The notes beneath the pieces are model-generated. The model did not search any database and had not been told where the DNA came from. It saw only the letters and a list, made by a program, of their open reading frames with translations. This document shows, piece after piece, positions 1-12,728 of a stretch of DNA of 64,000 bases. The stretch is from Rhabdornis inornatus (Eukaryota; Chordata; Aves; Passeriformes; Rhabdornithidae), in contig VWZS01009792.1 in the NCBI GenBank assembly GCA_013397075.1, positions 633,058-697,057 of the forward strand, written 5' to 3'. Position numbers and translations under genes: made by a program. Every line of letters starts with the position of its first letter. Position 1 is the stretch's first letter.

Positions 1-1170
1 CCCCCCCGGTATTTTTAGGGTAACCCTGTATTCACAGTTACTATGAGTAGCAGCTACAAAAGGTGGTAAAACCCATCAGCTTCTATGAAAAGGTCAAAAA
101 AGCAAATTACCCATGTCTTAAAATAGAAAAGTATTTCACATTTTAAAAAGTGCTTCGTAAAGATAAGTGGAAGTATAATTGAACAGTTGCGTTTTTTACA
201 CTCTTGTGCCTATGAAGATACGTTGTGGCCAGCATCTCCTTAATTCTTTGGAGACACAGGTGGTGTCCGTGGACTTGGTAACTAAAGGGGAATGAAAGGT
301 AGAACAGAAGATGAAATTTCTGTTCTCTTTCTGGCTAAATCTTCTCTTCTTCCCTGCTGAAGGACCCATCCAAGAGTTGACAGCCCAGTTTTTCAGTCCC
401 TGAACAGCTGGCTCTAGAGCTCCAGTGATGTGAACGGTGAGGTTCAGGGATGTCGCAGGTGCTGGGGACCAAGTGGCCAGGTTAGTAAATCAACCTGAGG
501 CCCCAGGGGATTTGGAGGATGCCTTTTCAGGCTGGGCCCAGATCTTTGCAGAACCAGCAGGGAGGTCCCCGACACTCACCTCTGCCAGGAGTTGTCTGAG
601 GAGCTGCATCAGTCACCCCCATACAGCCATTGCTGGCAGTGCCAGTGACAGGGGGATTTTTGGGGTGCCCAGAGCAGCCTAAAGATACATTAAAATAATA
701 TTGCTCTTTGCTTTCTCTAGTGAAGATAATGATTTTCAATTCCCAGCTGGTCAAGGGTCAAATGTGACATTCCTGGTATTCCTTAGCATAAAAAGTAAAC
801 AAAAAACTTAAGAACTGTGTCCTCACTTACATGTTTTCATGTAGGAATAAATTCCTTTAAATGCCTTAATTTTTGGTTTTATTTTGTTGGTTGTGTTTTT
901 GGTTTTTTAAAAATTGATTTTTTGTTCTTATTAGGGAACATAATTCTTAAAAATCTGAGGGGGATGTATGTGTATATGTGAGTTGCTGGGACACGACTGA
1001 GAGAGAAAAGTCTTTTCTACTTTCTCTGAGTAGAAAAGCCACAGGCATGTGAGCAGATTTTCTTGGAAATGAAAGTAACCTGATGGCTTTCACTTTCTAG
1101 TTCTCTTGTGATAACCACTGTGATTACTTTAAAGCTGGGTGAAGGTTGCCTTGAGTGACAGTGAGGGGTT

Positions 1171-1265
1171 GTGTGTGTGTATTTGTTGTTTTGTTTTGTG
1201 TTTTTAGTTGGGTTGTTTGTTTGTTTGTTTTTGGTTTGTTTCTTTGTTTGCTTGGGGCTTTTTTA
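1171..1265. repeat. T/G-rich low-complexity tract with (TTTG)n
   Basis: A short GT run is followed by irregular TTTG and TTTTG units on the + strand. It is simple-sequence DNA; the 63-codon open frame across it is made only of Val, Phe, Cys and Leu and is not a gene. Confidence 0.85.
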
Positions 1266-4200
1266 GCTGACTTTGTTACTAAATTTCCCCATCAATCCCT
1301 AAGTTACCAGTGTGATGGTCTTCAGTCAGCAAATAAACACCTTTAAGTTGGAAGAATTCAGATTTTCAGCAGGGGCCTGTTGACTTGTGCCTGGGGTAGC
1401 ATCATGATTCAAATCACAAGTTAGAGTATTAGATGAGTAATGTAGGAGAGGCTGTTGTGACAATGTATTTCAAAAGGATTTTATGAATTCAGGGTGGAGT
1501 TCAGTCTTTTTTTCACATATGAAAATGATTTTTTTCACAAATGACAATTTCACATTATGAAGTAGAGATGGCTTTTGTTAGCTGATGATTACACTTTATC
1601 AGCTGGGGTGCTGTTAAACAAGTCAACATCTGCCGAGAGTGGAAAATATTAGACTGGAGTGAAAATGCGTTAAGTTTCAGTAGTCAAGTGAATCTGATGT
1701 CACTCACGTGTGACTTCTGCTAGGGAGCAAAGTGTGTGATACACAGGATGAAAGCTCTCTCCGTTCCTTTTGAGACTGTGATATGTCCAGTGTTCTCGTT
1801 AATGGGTGGTCAAGCATAATTAATAGGGAAAAGCTGATACTGTGAATCACAGGAGTTAATTGCGTGCAAAACCATGCAAGTTGAAGGCTTTCTATAAGCT
1901 CAACTTTTCTATTATTTGAAAAAGGGAGAGAATGCTAAAGCTGTGAGGCTGAAGGAGAGATGAGGTGGTGAGATGCCTTCCTGCAGGGCACACCTTGCGT
2001 GATAGTACAAACTCAGGCTTTGTGCCAAGTAAAGGTACAGACTCAGGCTTAGTGCCAAGCAAAAGGAAATACTTCTGGCTGTTTCCTCAGGTTGACGAAT
2101 GTCATCTCTTTCTGTTTTTGTGAACATTTAACTCTTACTTTGGCAATGCAGTGTGTTCTAAACTGCATGTGTCAGATTTTTCCGTATTGCTTTACGTTAA
2201 TGCCATGCTGAATGTATACGTTATCATAAGCTGTATTGTGCCTGCACACCTCAGCCAAGCTTGCAGGTAAAATCAGGAGTAGCTGTAGTGTGTGCTGTGG
2301 TGGCCATCTAAAAAAATGTTACTTTCTTCCAGCACTGAAGTTTGCACTCTCTCATTGTATTGCAGGGTTTACATTTTTTTGTTGCTAGATTTCTGTAGGA
2401 CTTCAAAACTTGCAGTTGACTAAGAGCTCTACAGACCACTCGTGGAAAATTTTCATGGAACTTTTTTTTTTTGAATGATCCTGTCCATACCGCCTTTGTG
2501 CTCTGTTATCACCCCGTTTTTCAGAAGTGGATAAAGTATCTCTTGGCTGCAGAGGGTTACACCTCCCTGCCTCAATATTTGAGGCGAGTACACCCGTCTG
2601 TGTTCTGGGGTGGCTGTGGGGGTGTGCTGACTCCTGCTGACACTCATAGGGCTCTATCTTCTGGTAGAGGGGTGGCTTTAGCATACTGAACTACACGGTA
2701 GTTTTCCTGTGGGTGTTGTGCAGAATCTGTGGGTTTGGGCTTTCATGTGAATGAAATCTTAAGCAACATTGTCTCAAAATGTTGAGGTTGCTGTGAAATG
2801 CTGTGAAGGAAGAACTGTGTCGTAAGATGGTGTAGAGGACAGATTTACACAAAATGTCGTGAGCTGGACACTGTGATGACCTCAGTTGTTGGTGACAGGC
2901 TTTCTGAGTTCTCTTCTGTTTAATCATAGAGTGGTTTTCCCATGTAATAACATCATTCATTCTAAGCATTTGAAAATCACAGTGAAAATAATCTATTCAG
3001 ACTAGACTCTTGCAATTTAAGAAGGCTCTGATTTTTTTTTTTTCCAGTTGGGTTACATAGTTTTCATTGTTTTGTAAATGTCATTAGCTTTTCTTTGCCA
3101 TAAAGGATGAAATTCAGGAACATGTTGAAAGCCATCAGCATGAGAGTTTCCCTGAAATCTGGTGTTACCTGCTGATGGGACTTCAGTAGGAACAGCGCTG
3201 TTGTGAGCAGTAGCACCACTGAGTCCACAGTTTTAAGGTATCTCTCCTCCTAAGGGTGTTGGAGAGGTGGAATCCGAAGGACATGTGATGTGGAACAGCT
3301 TGAAGGCTGGACTGCAACTAGGTTAACTTTGAAAACATCACCTGACACAGATTTGTATATGTAAAATACTTTTTTTTTGAGGGCATCGGAAATACTGATA
3401 TGCAAATTCTAACAGGTTTTATTCTGAGATGCACAGCTTTGATTTGATGCTTTTGATTATAGTAGGTTTCTGAATTATTTTACCTGGTAGATTCTTGCTG
3501 AAAAAATTATACTCTGCACAGTATTTCCTTTAAAATGTTTCTGTTATCAACTAATTGGCAATAGTCAAGCTTATCAAAGTTTAGGTGCCAAGAAAATGCA
3601 GATTGTGCTTAAAATATCCTTGACTAAAGCTTTTTTAGACATCAGGTGAAAGCATATTTTCAGCTTTACAGTAAGCCAAGGTAGACAGAACAACGTATTG
3701 AGTAAAAGCTTGTCAGAGAGGCATTAGTGCTTTCAAAGTATGTTTTCGAGGAACTATTTAAATCTAATTGGCCCTTGTATCTTACCATACCCAGAATTTG
3801 TGGAAATGAATGCACGTGATATAATGGCATTCTGTCAGCCTCTGTGGCTTCGTCCTGCCAATTGTCATCGTTTCACTGGTGTTGTACCCCAAAATTCAGA
3901 GGGCTCCCTTTAGAAGAGGACAATGTTCACTTGACGTTAGGTTCTGAGTCTGAAGTGTAAAACTTTTGGATTGTGATTTATGCAGCAGTATTTCATGCTA
4001 GTTTTTACTTTTGTTGAACAGTAAATGGCAGGCTTGATGTCACACATGGCTTATGTGATAACTCTCCTTCTCACAGCTGTGTGACTCCAAGGATTGAAGT
4101 CAGATACCTGTGCTTGAAATTTCTATTCCTATTCTCAAACCAAAAATGACACTTTCTGATTTTCAATCAAATTTCCATTAAAACATAAAGCCACTTTGAA

Positions 4201-4692
4201 AAGTTCAATTTAGCTGTGATTTTACTGGTATTAAGGCAGAAAAAAAAAAGGAGAGTGTCACATGGAAGTTGAAAATAGCATTCATTTACATTCAGGTGTG
4301 TGCTGTGAGAGTACTTTAAAGTAAGCATCTGGAAAAGGCGGGGTGTGCATTGGCACATGATGTTTCTTCATTCTTTTCAGAAGAGGAAATCGTAGGAACA
4401 GACTTTTGGTTTTGGTTTCATTTTATTCTTCTGAAAGTTAGTTACTGTGAAACAGAAATTTCTCCTGGGACTACAGTTGTTGGAAGAGTACTTTTCTTTT
4501 TTTCCCCTAACACTTTGCAGTGTATAGGTAAAAATGGCCTGGTTAGAGGACTGAATACTATATTGTATCCCAGAAGTCTTAGGTTATGACTGAGAAAGTG
4601 TTCCTATACTTTGCAGATATTAACTTTTGCTTTGTTTTGATATAGAACCATGGGAAAATATATGAGAACATTTATAAGTTTGTAAATATGGC

Positions 4693-4707
4693 TTTTTTTT
4701 TTTTTTT
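4693..4707. repeat. Poly-T run (15 T)
   Basis: This is a homopolymer in intron 1. No retrotransposed body was recognised on either side. A second T/G-rich tract of TTTG and TTTTG units lies at 4841-4873. Confidence 0.85.
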
Positions 4708-7700
4708 AAAGCTAAATAGCTTTGTAGACAGCTTGCACAGGGATTTCCCTTCTTGGTGTTACCTGTTTTCCCGTCTGTCAGCTGCTTTTTTTCAGATTTG
4801 GCTTGTATCTCTTTATGTAATTTCTCACCTATTTGATGACTTTTTGTTTGTTTTTTTGTTTTGTTTTGTTTTAAAGACTTTCTGACTACCATGTAGTTCT
4901 CTTACTTTAGAATGTTTTAATTATTTGTTGGTAACAATTGGCAAGTTTTATTTAATTCTGGCATCTAAACTTATAACTTTTTTTTTTAATGGGGTACTAG
5001 AATTAAGTTTTCTCTGTCTGTATCCCATTACTTGTTTGGAAATTAAGAAATAACCAACTGCTTACTGGCAACTTTTAAAAGTTCTCTCTGGTCTTCCACA
5101 TGTTTTGTGGGGCTTAGTGCTGAAAGCCACAGAAGGTCTCTGTGACAGCCCTGTCTGGACCATGATTGTCCCCTCTCCTGAGCTGCCTTTTTGGGTACAG
5201 TTTGCTGGTCTGCAGGGTAAGCTCTGGATTTATTGATGGTGAAGATAGACAGATTTCCTCATCATCACCAATTCCAGCTCTTGCTAAGTTGCCATGTTGC
5301 CTTGAAGCTTTTTCTGGGACTGATTTTGAGGTGACTGGTAAATGTGCTAGTGCTGAGTGGAGGGTGTGTGCAGTGCACAGGCTCTGCTGAGTTGTTAGAG
5401 GCCAGGGAGGTTCTTTGTGACCTAACTGAATAGAAAAGGATTGAAGATTTTACTATCAGAATTTATCATCTGTCATTTGATGGAGAATATGTTGACATAA
5501 TGCTGCTGCTAAGAAGGCTGCACAGAATTTAAATTTTTGTTTCAAATTATTTTCCAAAATATGAACTTGTTAGAGGAGTGCTTTGAATTCCTTTTATTCA
5601 AGTTAGCTTCTGAAGCTTCAGGTAGGTGTGTGGTGATGGCAGAAAGTCATTCTTGCTGATACTGTTACGACACCACTGCCACAGGGAAAACTGGCAGGGC
5701 TAAATTACAGCGAATAGTGCTTACAAACAAAGTTGTTGTACATTTCTTGAGACTTTGTCTGAACGTATTAGAATATAGCACATTCAGCTTTTTGTGGGAG
5801 GCGAGGCAAATGCGTGTTTCAATATTAGATAATTCAAAGTCCATTAAAAAGCCCCCCCAAACTTTAAACAATTTTTTCTTCATGGAAGAAAATGGCCTAG
5901 AAAGTTTCAGTTGCCCTCTGTGGAGTGCAATGCTGAATTTACTATTTCTTTAATTGTGAAGTAGTAAAATTACATGCTGATCCCTGGTACAGATCTCACC
6001 ACGTCTTTGAATACTGTGGTGTCTCTATTGTGTTTGAGGTTCGTTTCAACATCGCCTGCATCCATGGAGGTGATTACCCAATGCGAGTGAAAGCTGCTGG
6101 CTGCCCTTCCCAGGCTGTGGTGTGGCAGTGGCCTTTCCACAAGGACACACACAGCACATGCCAGCACCTTCCTGGTGCTTGACCCAGGAAAGGCTGTCTC
6201 ACCCCAGAAGCTGGAACTGCTGTCAGAAGCTCCTTGCAGGTGACCTGTTAAACACTGCCCCAGATTTCACGTGGCTGAATGCTGTCTGTAGGCTCGTTCT
6301 TGTGCAGAGCTGTGCCTTGTGTCTGTCCTTGCCCACATGCCCCTCCCCAGGCTAAAAACATGTCTCTTCACACAATTTCTCTTTAGATGATTAATGGAGG
6401 GCAGGATAAGCTGTCAGGTCATTTTTCTGAATGCTGCAGATAGTGGTGTGTGGTTTTCCTGATGTAATTTTGTCTTATGCACCAACAGTTGGGGAGGGGG
6501 TGACCAGTTGAGGCTGTGGGATGAGTTCACCTCTGGCAGACCTCACTGCTTTGGAGGTGCTCTCCCTCTGTTCTTTTTCCCAAGCCTTCTGTGTTGTCTC
6601 CTCTAATTTCTTGTGGCCCAAGATGTGGGCAGGAGCAGGCAGTGTGATCAGGAGCTACATGCTGGCTGGCCAAGGTGCTAGGAAGCCTGGGGGTGCTGCT
6701 GAAGCTTTTGGGAATCCCTGGGACTAGACAAAGCTGCTGAAGGTGGCCTTGAGCTGATGCTTTTGAGAGGCAGGAGGGCAGATGTGCCTGGGTATGTGCC
6801 CACTCTGTGATTACAAGGCATGTTTCTGTAGGAAATCATGTTACTAATTTTTTTTTTAATTGGACTGAATGGAAGAGCCTTTATTGAAAGGCTTTCTGTT
6901 AAGTTCAGTTGTTTGTTTTTTGTTTTTTTTTCCCCCTTCCTATTCAAAACAGACAGCTGAGCTTTTTCCCCAAACGTGTCCCTTCTATTGCATACAGTAC
7001 ATTCTTTGTAATACAGACCTGTCTGTGAAAAAGTGCAATTTAAATTTTATTTACAATTTCTCTGCTGTACTGTGCTGAATTTTGTGTGGAAAAAATGTGA
7101 AATCTTCCTGGTATCACTTACCTAGGGCATGTAGCAGAATTGTTTGAGGTGAAGTAGAAGCTTTGATCTTTGTGCCATTAACAGCAGCAGTAAATGAAAT
7201 CCTTCTGGATGTGCACACCTAAAGCAGGGAGTGGAGAGCAGTGTATGGCATTTTGGTCCATGCAGGAGCGGGTCTGATTGTGCATGTTCATCTGAGAGAA
7301 GTTTACACCAGGAGCACCACATCTGTCACTGAGAAAATTTTAATTTGTCTCCCATTCGTGTAAGTTTTCTGCAATAGTGCCTAAGTAGGATGGGGGCTGC
7401 AGGAGGCTTCCCCCCCATCAGTTTCTCTCACTAGATAAGAGGATTAAAGTAATGGCAGAGAAACAACTCGTTCTTATAAGGCTGCTGCTCCACAACAGTT
7501 GAACACAGTGGAAATTGGTACAGTCTTTGACTTATCCCCTCCCTTGTCCCACCCCTGTCTCTTATTAAGTTGTCAGGTAATCAGTGAATGCAGAGAGCAA
7601 CTCTCTGATGGTTTATTGAGAGCCTGGCCTGGCTTGCCAGAGGTTTAGGGGAGTGGTGGTGCTGGCTCCTAGGGATGAGTGGCATCTGACAGCACCAGCC

Positions 7701-8129
7701 TGGCCTGGCCAGCACTGGCCGGAGCTACAGCCTGGGAAGAACACCTGACTCCTTGGAAGCAGCTTGTGGTCTGACAGCCCCTATGAGTGTTATTGTTTCT
7801 AAGTGTTGCAGAGCCTGGGATCCCACTGATCCGAGGTCACTTGGAATTTCTAGAGTTGGTTAGTTTGCTCCTAGGATAGCTGCCCTTGTTCTCATTATGA
7901 GAGAGTGAGGAGGATGAATGGAGCTAGTGTGGTGTTTCCTTGGGAACTCTTCTGTATTGTGCAGACCAGGGTGAGGCTATCATAATGTCTGTTTGGAGAA
8001 AAGCAACCCTATAAATATACTGAATGTTTGAATGGGCTAGTGGAACTGCTTTTTCCTCTTGAGAGTTAGGCCTGTGAAAGGACTGTGAAGAGCATCACAT
8101 GTGAGCCAGAATAGCTAGTATTTGTTGTG

Positions 8130-8355
8130 ATGGGTTAAACCGTGATTGGGATGCAAAGGAAAATATCTCAAAGTGTAAAAATGTGGATCTCATGGAGTGA
8201 TCCTGTGAGGAGAAAGCTTAAGTCTTGGTGATGCTACCTGGTCAGACACTGTTAAAATGGGATGTTCATGCATGATGGTAAATATCTGTGAACAGAAGCA
8301 AAAAATTAGGAAACAAACTTTTAGAACAGAAAGTAGCCAGGAGGGATTGGAAAAA
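8130..8355 (+). repeat. Possible degraded LTR fragment
   Basis: The stretch begins TGTGATGGGTTAAAC, which resembles the 5' edge (TGTGNTGGGTT) of solo LTRs common in songbird genomes, and runs up to the boundary of the following CR1. No matching 3' CA end or target-site duplication was found. The call rests on a short edge resemblance only. Confidence 0.2.
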
Positions 8356-8358
8356 TAC

Positions 8359-8760
8359 CATAGAATCATAGAATGATCTAGGGTGGAAGGGATCTCAAAG
8401 CTCATTTTGTTTCAACCCCCTGCCATGGGCAGGGACACCTTCCACTACACCAGGTTTCTCAGAGCTCCATCCAGCCTGACCTTGAATAGTCCCAGGGATG
8501 GGGCATCCGCAGTTTCTCAGGGCAACCTGTGCCCGTGCCTCACTGCCCTGACAGCAAGAATTTCTTCCGAATATTAATCTAAAACTACTCTCAGTTTAAC
8601 GCCATTCCCCCTTGTCCTGTTACTCCAGGCTCTTGTAAATGTCTCTCTCCATCTTTCCTATAGGCTCCCTCCAGGTACTGGAAGGCTACAATTAGGTCAT
8701 CTCAAAGTCTTCCCTTTTTCAGCCTGAATAGCCCCGTTTCTCTCAGCCTTTCCTCATAAG
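8359..8760 (-). mobile_element. CR1 retrotransposon 3' end, antisense to USP25
   Basis: Read on the + strand it opens with the reverse complement of the CR1 tail (CATAGAATCATAGAATGATC). It then shows the familiar AACCCCCTGCCATGGGCAGG, TTTCTCAGAGCTCCATCCAG and TTTCTCTCAGCCTTTCCTCA blocks. These are the antisense of the CR1 reverse-transcriptase C-terminus and 3' UTR. The element is 5'-truncated, as most CR1 copies are, and moderately diverged. Confidence 0.93.
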
Positions 8761-8770
8761 TGTGTATGTG

Positions 8771-8842
8771 TATCCTGCTTTAGCAGGGTGTTGATGATCT
8801 CCAGAAGCCCCTTTCAACCCCTACCCCAGTGGTTCTGTGGAT
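8771..8842 (+). mobile_element. Short CR1 3' tail, sense orientation
   Basis: CCTGCTTTAGCAGGGTGTTG, then ATGATCTCCAGAAGCCCCTT and TCAACCCCTACC followed by a decayed TTCTGTGGATGTG tail, match the last 70 or so bases of a CR1 subfamily 3' end on the + strand. It abuts the opposite-strand CR1 that ends near 8760. Confidence 0.75.
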
Positions 8843-11310
8843 GTGTATTTATGTACACGCAGTTGGCTGTGTATCTGTCATCCTCCAGCCTCCTCCTCCT
8901 TTCTACCTGTATAATGCTGCCTCCAACTGACCCCACTGGCTTTAGTTTGCAATGGCTTGTACATGTTTTTGGCAGGTCACTTGGTGTTGAGGTGGGATAG
9001 ACTGTGAACCACTGGTATGGTGGCACTGCCCAGCTGTTGTCCATGATGGGCTCTTGGAGGAATCCCCCTGAATTTTATATGTAGTTTACAGATAATACGT
9101 GCTGGTGCTTTGAAAGACCCGTGCTGCTGCCACCACTAACTGATCATCCAACAGACCTGAATTGGAGCAGAGGGATTTTTGCTAATTACTGTCACAGTTA
9201 CTGGAGTATGTAAGAATCGAAAGCAATTTTTGTGAAGCAGATTTTCCTGTGGCGGTTCCAGTGGATACAACCTGAAGTTTAAGTTATGTCTACTAGCTGA
9301 AGATCTCATTGGTTTTAGTGTAGTTAATTAATTTCAGAGCTGCTGTCATTACTATGGGGAAGCTCACTGTTAGCTGAGCAGGGTATGGAGAAATCATGAT
9401 GGTTTAAAACACACAGACCTCAAAATTCTCAGTAACAGTAACTCAGTACATTTCTGACACCCTTTTGTTTTCATTAAGTACTGAGGTTGCTATCCTTTCT
9501 TGATTATCATCCTGTCACTGAGGCTCATTTAGGACTAGCTATCAGTAAAAGCTAGAAACAGACTCAAGCAACAGTGTTCGTAAATCAGTTCATAGACTAA
9601 TTTTAAAATTTCCCCCTGTGAACTGAGCAGGTGGTTTTCCTGCTCATTGCAAGAGTATTCCCCATGCAGGCGACGATTTGGCTCATAACTTCTGGGTGGT
9701 TTTATGTAAATAACTGTCAGAGGTGAGTTTGCATTGTATTTAGTGTCAGACAATATAAACCAAACTCCTCAAGCCTCTCTTTAAAATCTTATTTCAAAAT
9801 CTTTAGCTGTTAGCTTGAATAAAGACAAACGTATGTGCTGAGCATGGAGAAGTTGGTTTTTTATTTTTGGCCACATATGAGGGTCAGAATTGTGTTTATA
9901 TGAATGCATGATCTCATGTTTATAGAAACCTTAATATCAAATGTTGGAATTCATTGAAAAGTCACTCATTAAAGTATGGAAAGCATGGAAATCTGGTGAG
10001 GGTATTTGGTGTGTTATCTGGGATCAATATAGGTTACATAAGGCTATGATTAAGTAGAATCCTTAATTTAATTTTTGAGAGAGGAGCGTACACACTTAAG
10101 TAGGCACTCAAGCCTTTTTCCTCTTTAAGTTTTAATTGGGCTAGGCTGTGGTTGGCTGAAAGTTCCTGCCATACACTGTGTCCTTTTGCTCCTTGAAGTA
10201 AGTTTTTGCTCTCAGTCCAGCTGCACTTTGTACAAGCTGCTGCTGTAGTTGTCAGATTTTGGCAGCCTGTGCAGAGCAGTCCCAGACTGAAAATCTGCTG
10301 TCTTTGTGCATGTGCTTTGCTCTCCACAGGTGATTTTTGTCTGAACCAAAGCTGAGGTGCATTTTGCATTAGAGTGTGTGTAAAAATATATCTCTACCTA
10401 CTTTCTTCGAGGATACAATGTCACATAAGAGGTTTCTCTTTTCGTACCTGAACAAAAGGAAGCCCAGTTAGCAGATGCTGGGCAAGGGAGCCTAATTCTG
10501 TTGTACTTTAAGGAATACCTTAGGGCTGGTGCAGAGATTTAACTTGGCCTTTGCACTAGCAAAATAGTGCTTTAAAAATATATGCATACATATAGCCACT
10601 TTCTAATTTATATATTTTATAAATACATTTATTCTGCACATACATGGAGAAAAATCTTGAAGACAGAGCTGGGAAAGGCAAAGCCTTCTGGAGCTGACTG
10701 CATGTTTTCCCTATGTTTCAACTCAATATTTTCATGGAAGGAGGTAGTTTTTGTTTGCCTCCTTGGAACTTGACCAACAGCATATTTAGAAAATGGTTAA
10801 TGTATCTGTGTTGCTGGAAGCTGTAATGTACAGCAATGTCTGTGGGCCTTTTAACTATTCCTGGGAGATATGATTAATGTGGCAGAAAATGATATTCACA
10901 GTAGTAATTGAGGGTCTTTAGTATGCTTGTCCTTTGTATGTTAAACTATTTCTGTTTGTTTGTTGCAGAAACTTAAAGCCTGTTTATAGAGGATTACATT
11001 CATCTAAGCTCTCAGTGCTCTTCTCATTACAGCAGCATCATATGAGAAAACCAGCTTATTAGCTACTTGTCTGCAGGCAATGCCATTAGCAGGTCCTCTG
11101 CAGCTCAGGCTTCATTTGAATTGTCTTTAATATAAAATATTTGTGCAATGTCATTTGATTTTTCCTCCTATAGATAGGTCTTATAAATCAATGTTGCACT
11201 AGAAAGTAGAGAAAGTGGGATTTGTGTGGAGGGCCTGAGTCAAGATGCCATTCTCAGCATTTGCATTTTCCTCTTCCTTTTTGTCTCTAATAAAAGTATT
11301 CATCTCTCAG

Positions 11311-11752
11311 GAATCAGAATCATGGCCTGGGCTGGAAAGCACCTTAGAGATCATCTGGTTCCAACCTCCCTGCCATGGGCAGTGACACCTTACACTAGAC
11401 CAGGGTGTGCAGAGCCCCATCCAGCAGCCTGGCCTTGAACCCTTCTGGGGATGGGGCACCCACAACCTCCCAGAGCAACCTGTTCTAGTGCCTCACCACC
11501 CTCATAGTAAAGAATTTTTTCTTGATATACAATCTAAACGTACTCTGTCAGTTTGAAGCCATTGTCCCTTGTCCTGTCCCTCCAGGCCTTGTAAATAATC
11601 TCTCTCCATTTTTCTTGTAGGCTCCTGTCATGGGGTGGAGAGCTGCAAGTCACCTCTAAGCCATCTCTGTTCAGGGCTGAACAATCCCAATTCTCTCAGC
11701 CTTTCCCCACAGGAGAAGTGTTCATACTTCTAATCAGCTTGGTGCCCCTTTC
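11311..11752 (-). mobile_element. CR1 retrotransposon 3' end, antisense
   Basis: The + strand shows the antisense CR1 signature: GAATCATGGCCTGGGCTGG, CCTCCCTGCCATGGGCAGTG, GCCTTGAACCCTTCTGGGGA and CAATCCCAATTCTCTCAGCC. The order is the same as in the copy at 8359, and the element is 5'-truncated. An inserted CATGGGGTGGAGAGCTGC stretch near 11629 interrupts the usual sequence. Confidence 0.93.
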
Positions 11753-12269
11753 ATTATGGTGCACTTTCATTATGTAGTATTGAAATGTGAGCTGTGTAGT
11801 GAGGCCATAGATCCTGTTTTCTCCTGCTAATGGTTGGATCATCTCATTCATTCCTGAACATGCAACTTTATCTGTGCTTGGAAGTGGAAAAGGGTTGTTT
11901 TATCTTGTGAGTTTTTAAGTGCCTGTGTTAAAAATGCAAATATTTGGATGTCGCCATGAATAAAGGCGAAGTGTACATGTGCTTCTTCAGAGGCTACAGA
12001 GAGGGCAAAATAAACAGATCAAAAGATGGCTAATTTTCCCCCAAAATTATCTTCACTGTAATTCACTATTAGTCAGTTTATGAGATTTTCCTTGTTCAAA
12101 AAAAAGCATTTGTGTAATTTAGCTTTACTTGACTGTAGGAAGTTATCAGAGTTTACAGTACTGTTGTGGAACTAATTTGGGCACAGTATCTCCCTAAGCT
12201 GATAGTAGTGCAGATCCTTTTCTGCTTCACTGGTGCTGGCACAGCTACTGAATGTGCTATTGTGTGAGG

Positions 12270-12728
12270 TTATAAACCAGATAATCTTAATTGGGCATTT
12301 CCTGAGAACAGGGGAGGGATGGCTGAAAAAGGAGAGACTTGGAAATAAGGGCATGCATTCCTAATACACAAATTCGGCTTCCATCCAGGAAAATGGGAGA
12401 ATTTCCTGTTAGTTAAAATCTTCCAAGAGCTGAAAGCCTGAAGATACATAGTGCATACCTCAGGGAGCCAGAGGAAAGGGAAAGGCTGGGAATAGCTTGT
12501 GCATGAAAGCCCCACGGAAGTGATATGGTGGGACTGAGAGGTGTGAACAGCTGGATCCCAGGGCAGCCATAGGATCAGTGAGCCATCTTCTTTGTGTGGC
12601 CAAGGACTTGGGGTACCCTGCAGCAGCTGTACCAGCATGGTCTGGTGTCCGAGATCAGGTCCTGGGGGCTTTTTAGAGTTGATCAAATGCTGTTCAGGCT
12701 CCATGGAGAATGGGTGTGTGTGTGACAT
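12270..12728 (-). other. 152-codon antisense ORF in a GC-richer patch, unrecognised
   Basis: This open frame is long for intron DNA but its translation is rich in Pro, Ser, His and Trp, with no domain, signal peptide or repeat that I recognise. It overlaps a purine-rich (+ strand) GC-richer block, where stop codons are rarer by composition. It is most likely non-coding or part of an unidentified old repeat. Confidence 0.15.

Noticed and set aside
1155..1346. Open frame rich in Val, Phe and Cys that looks like a membrane peptide
   Set aside because: It is a translation of the T/G low-complexity tract.
10034..10369. 111-codon - strand open frame in intron 1
   Set aside because: Low-information translation with no motif; no supporting signals nearby.
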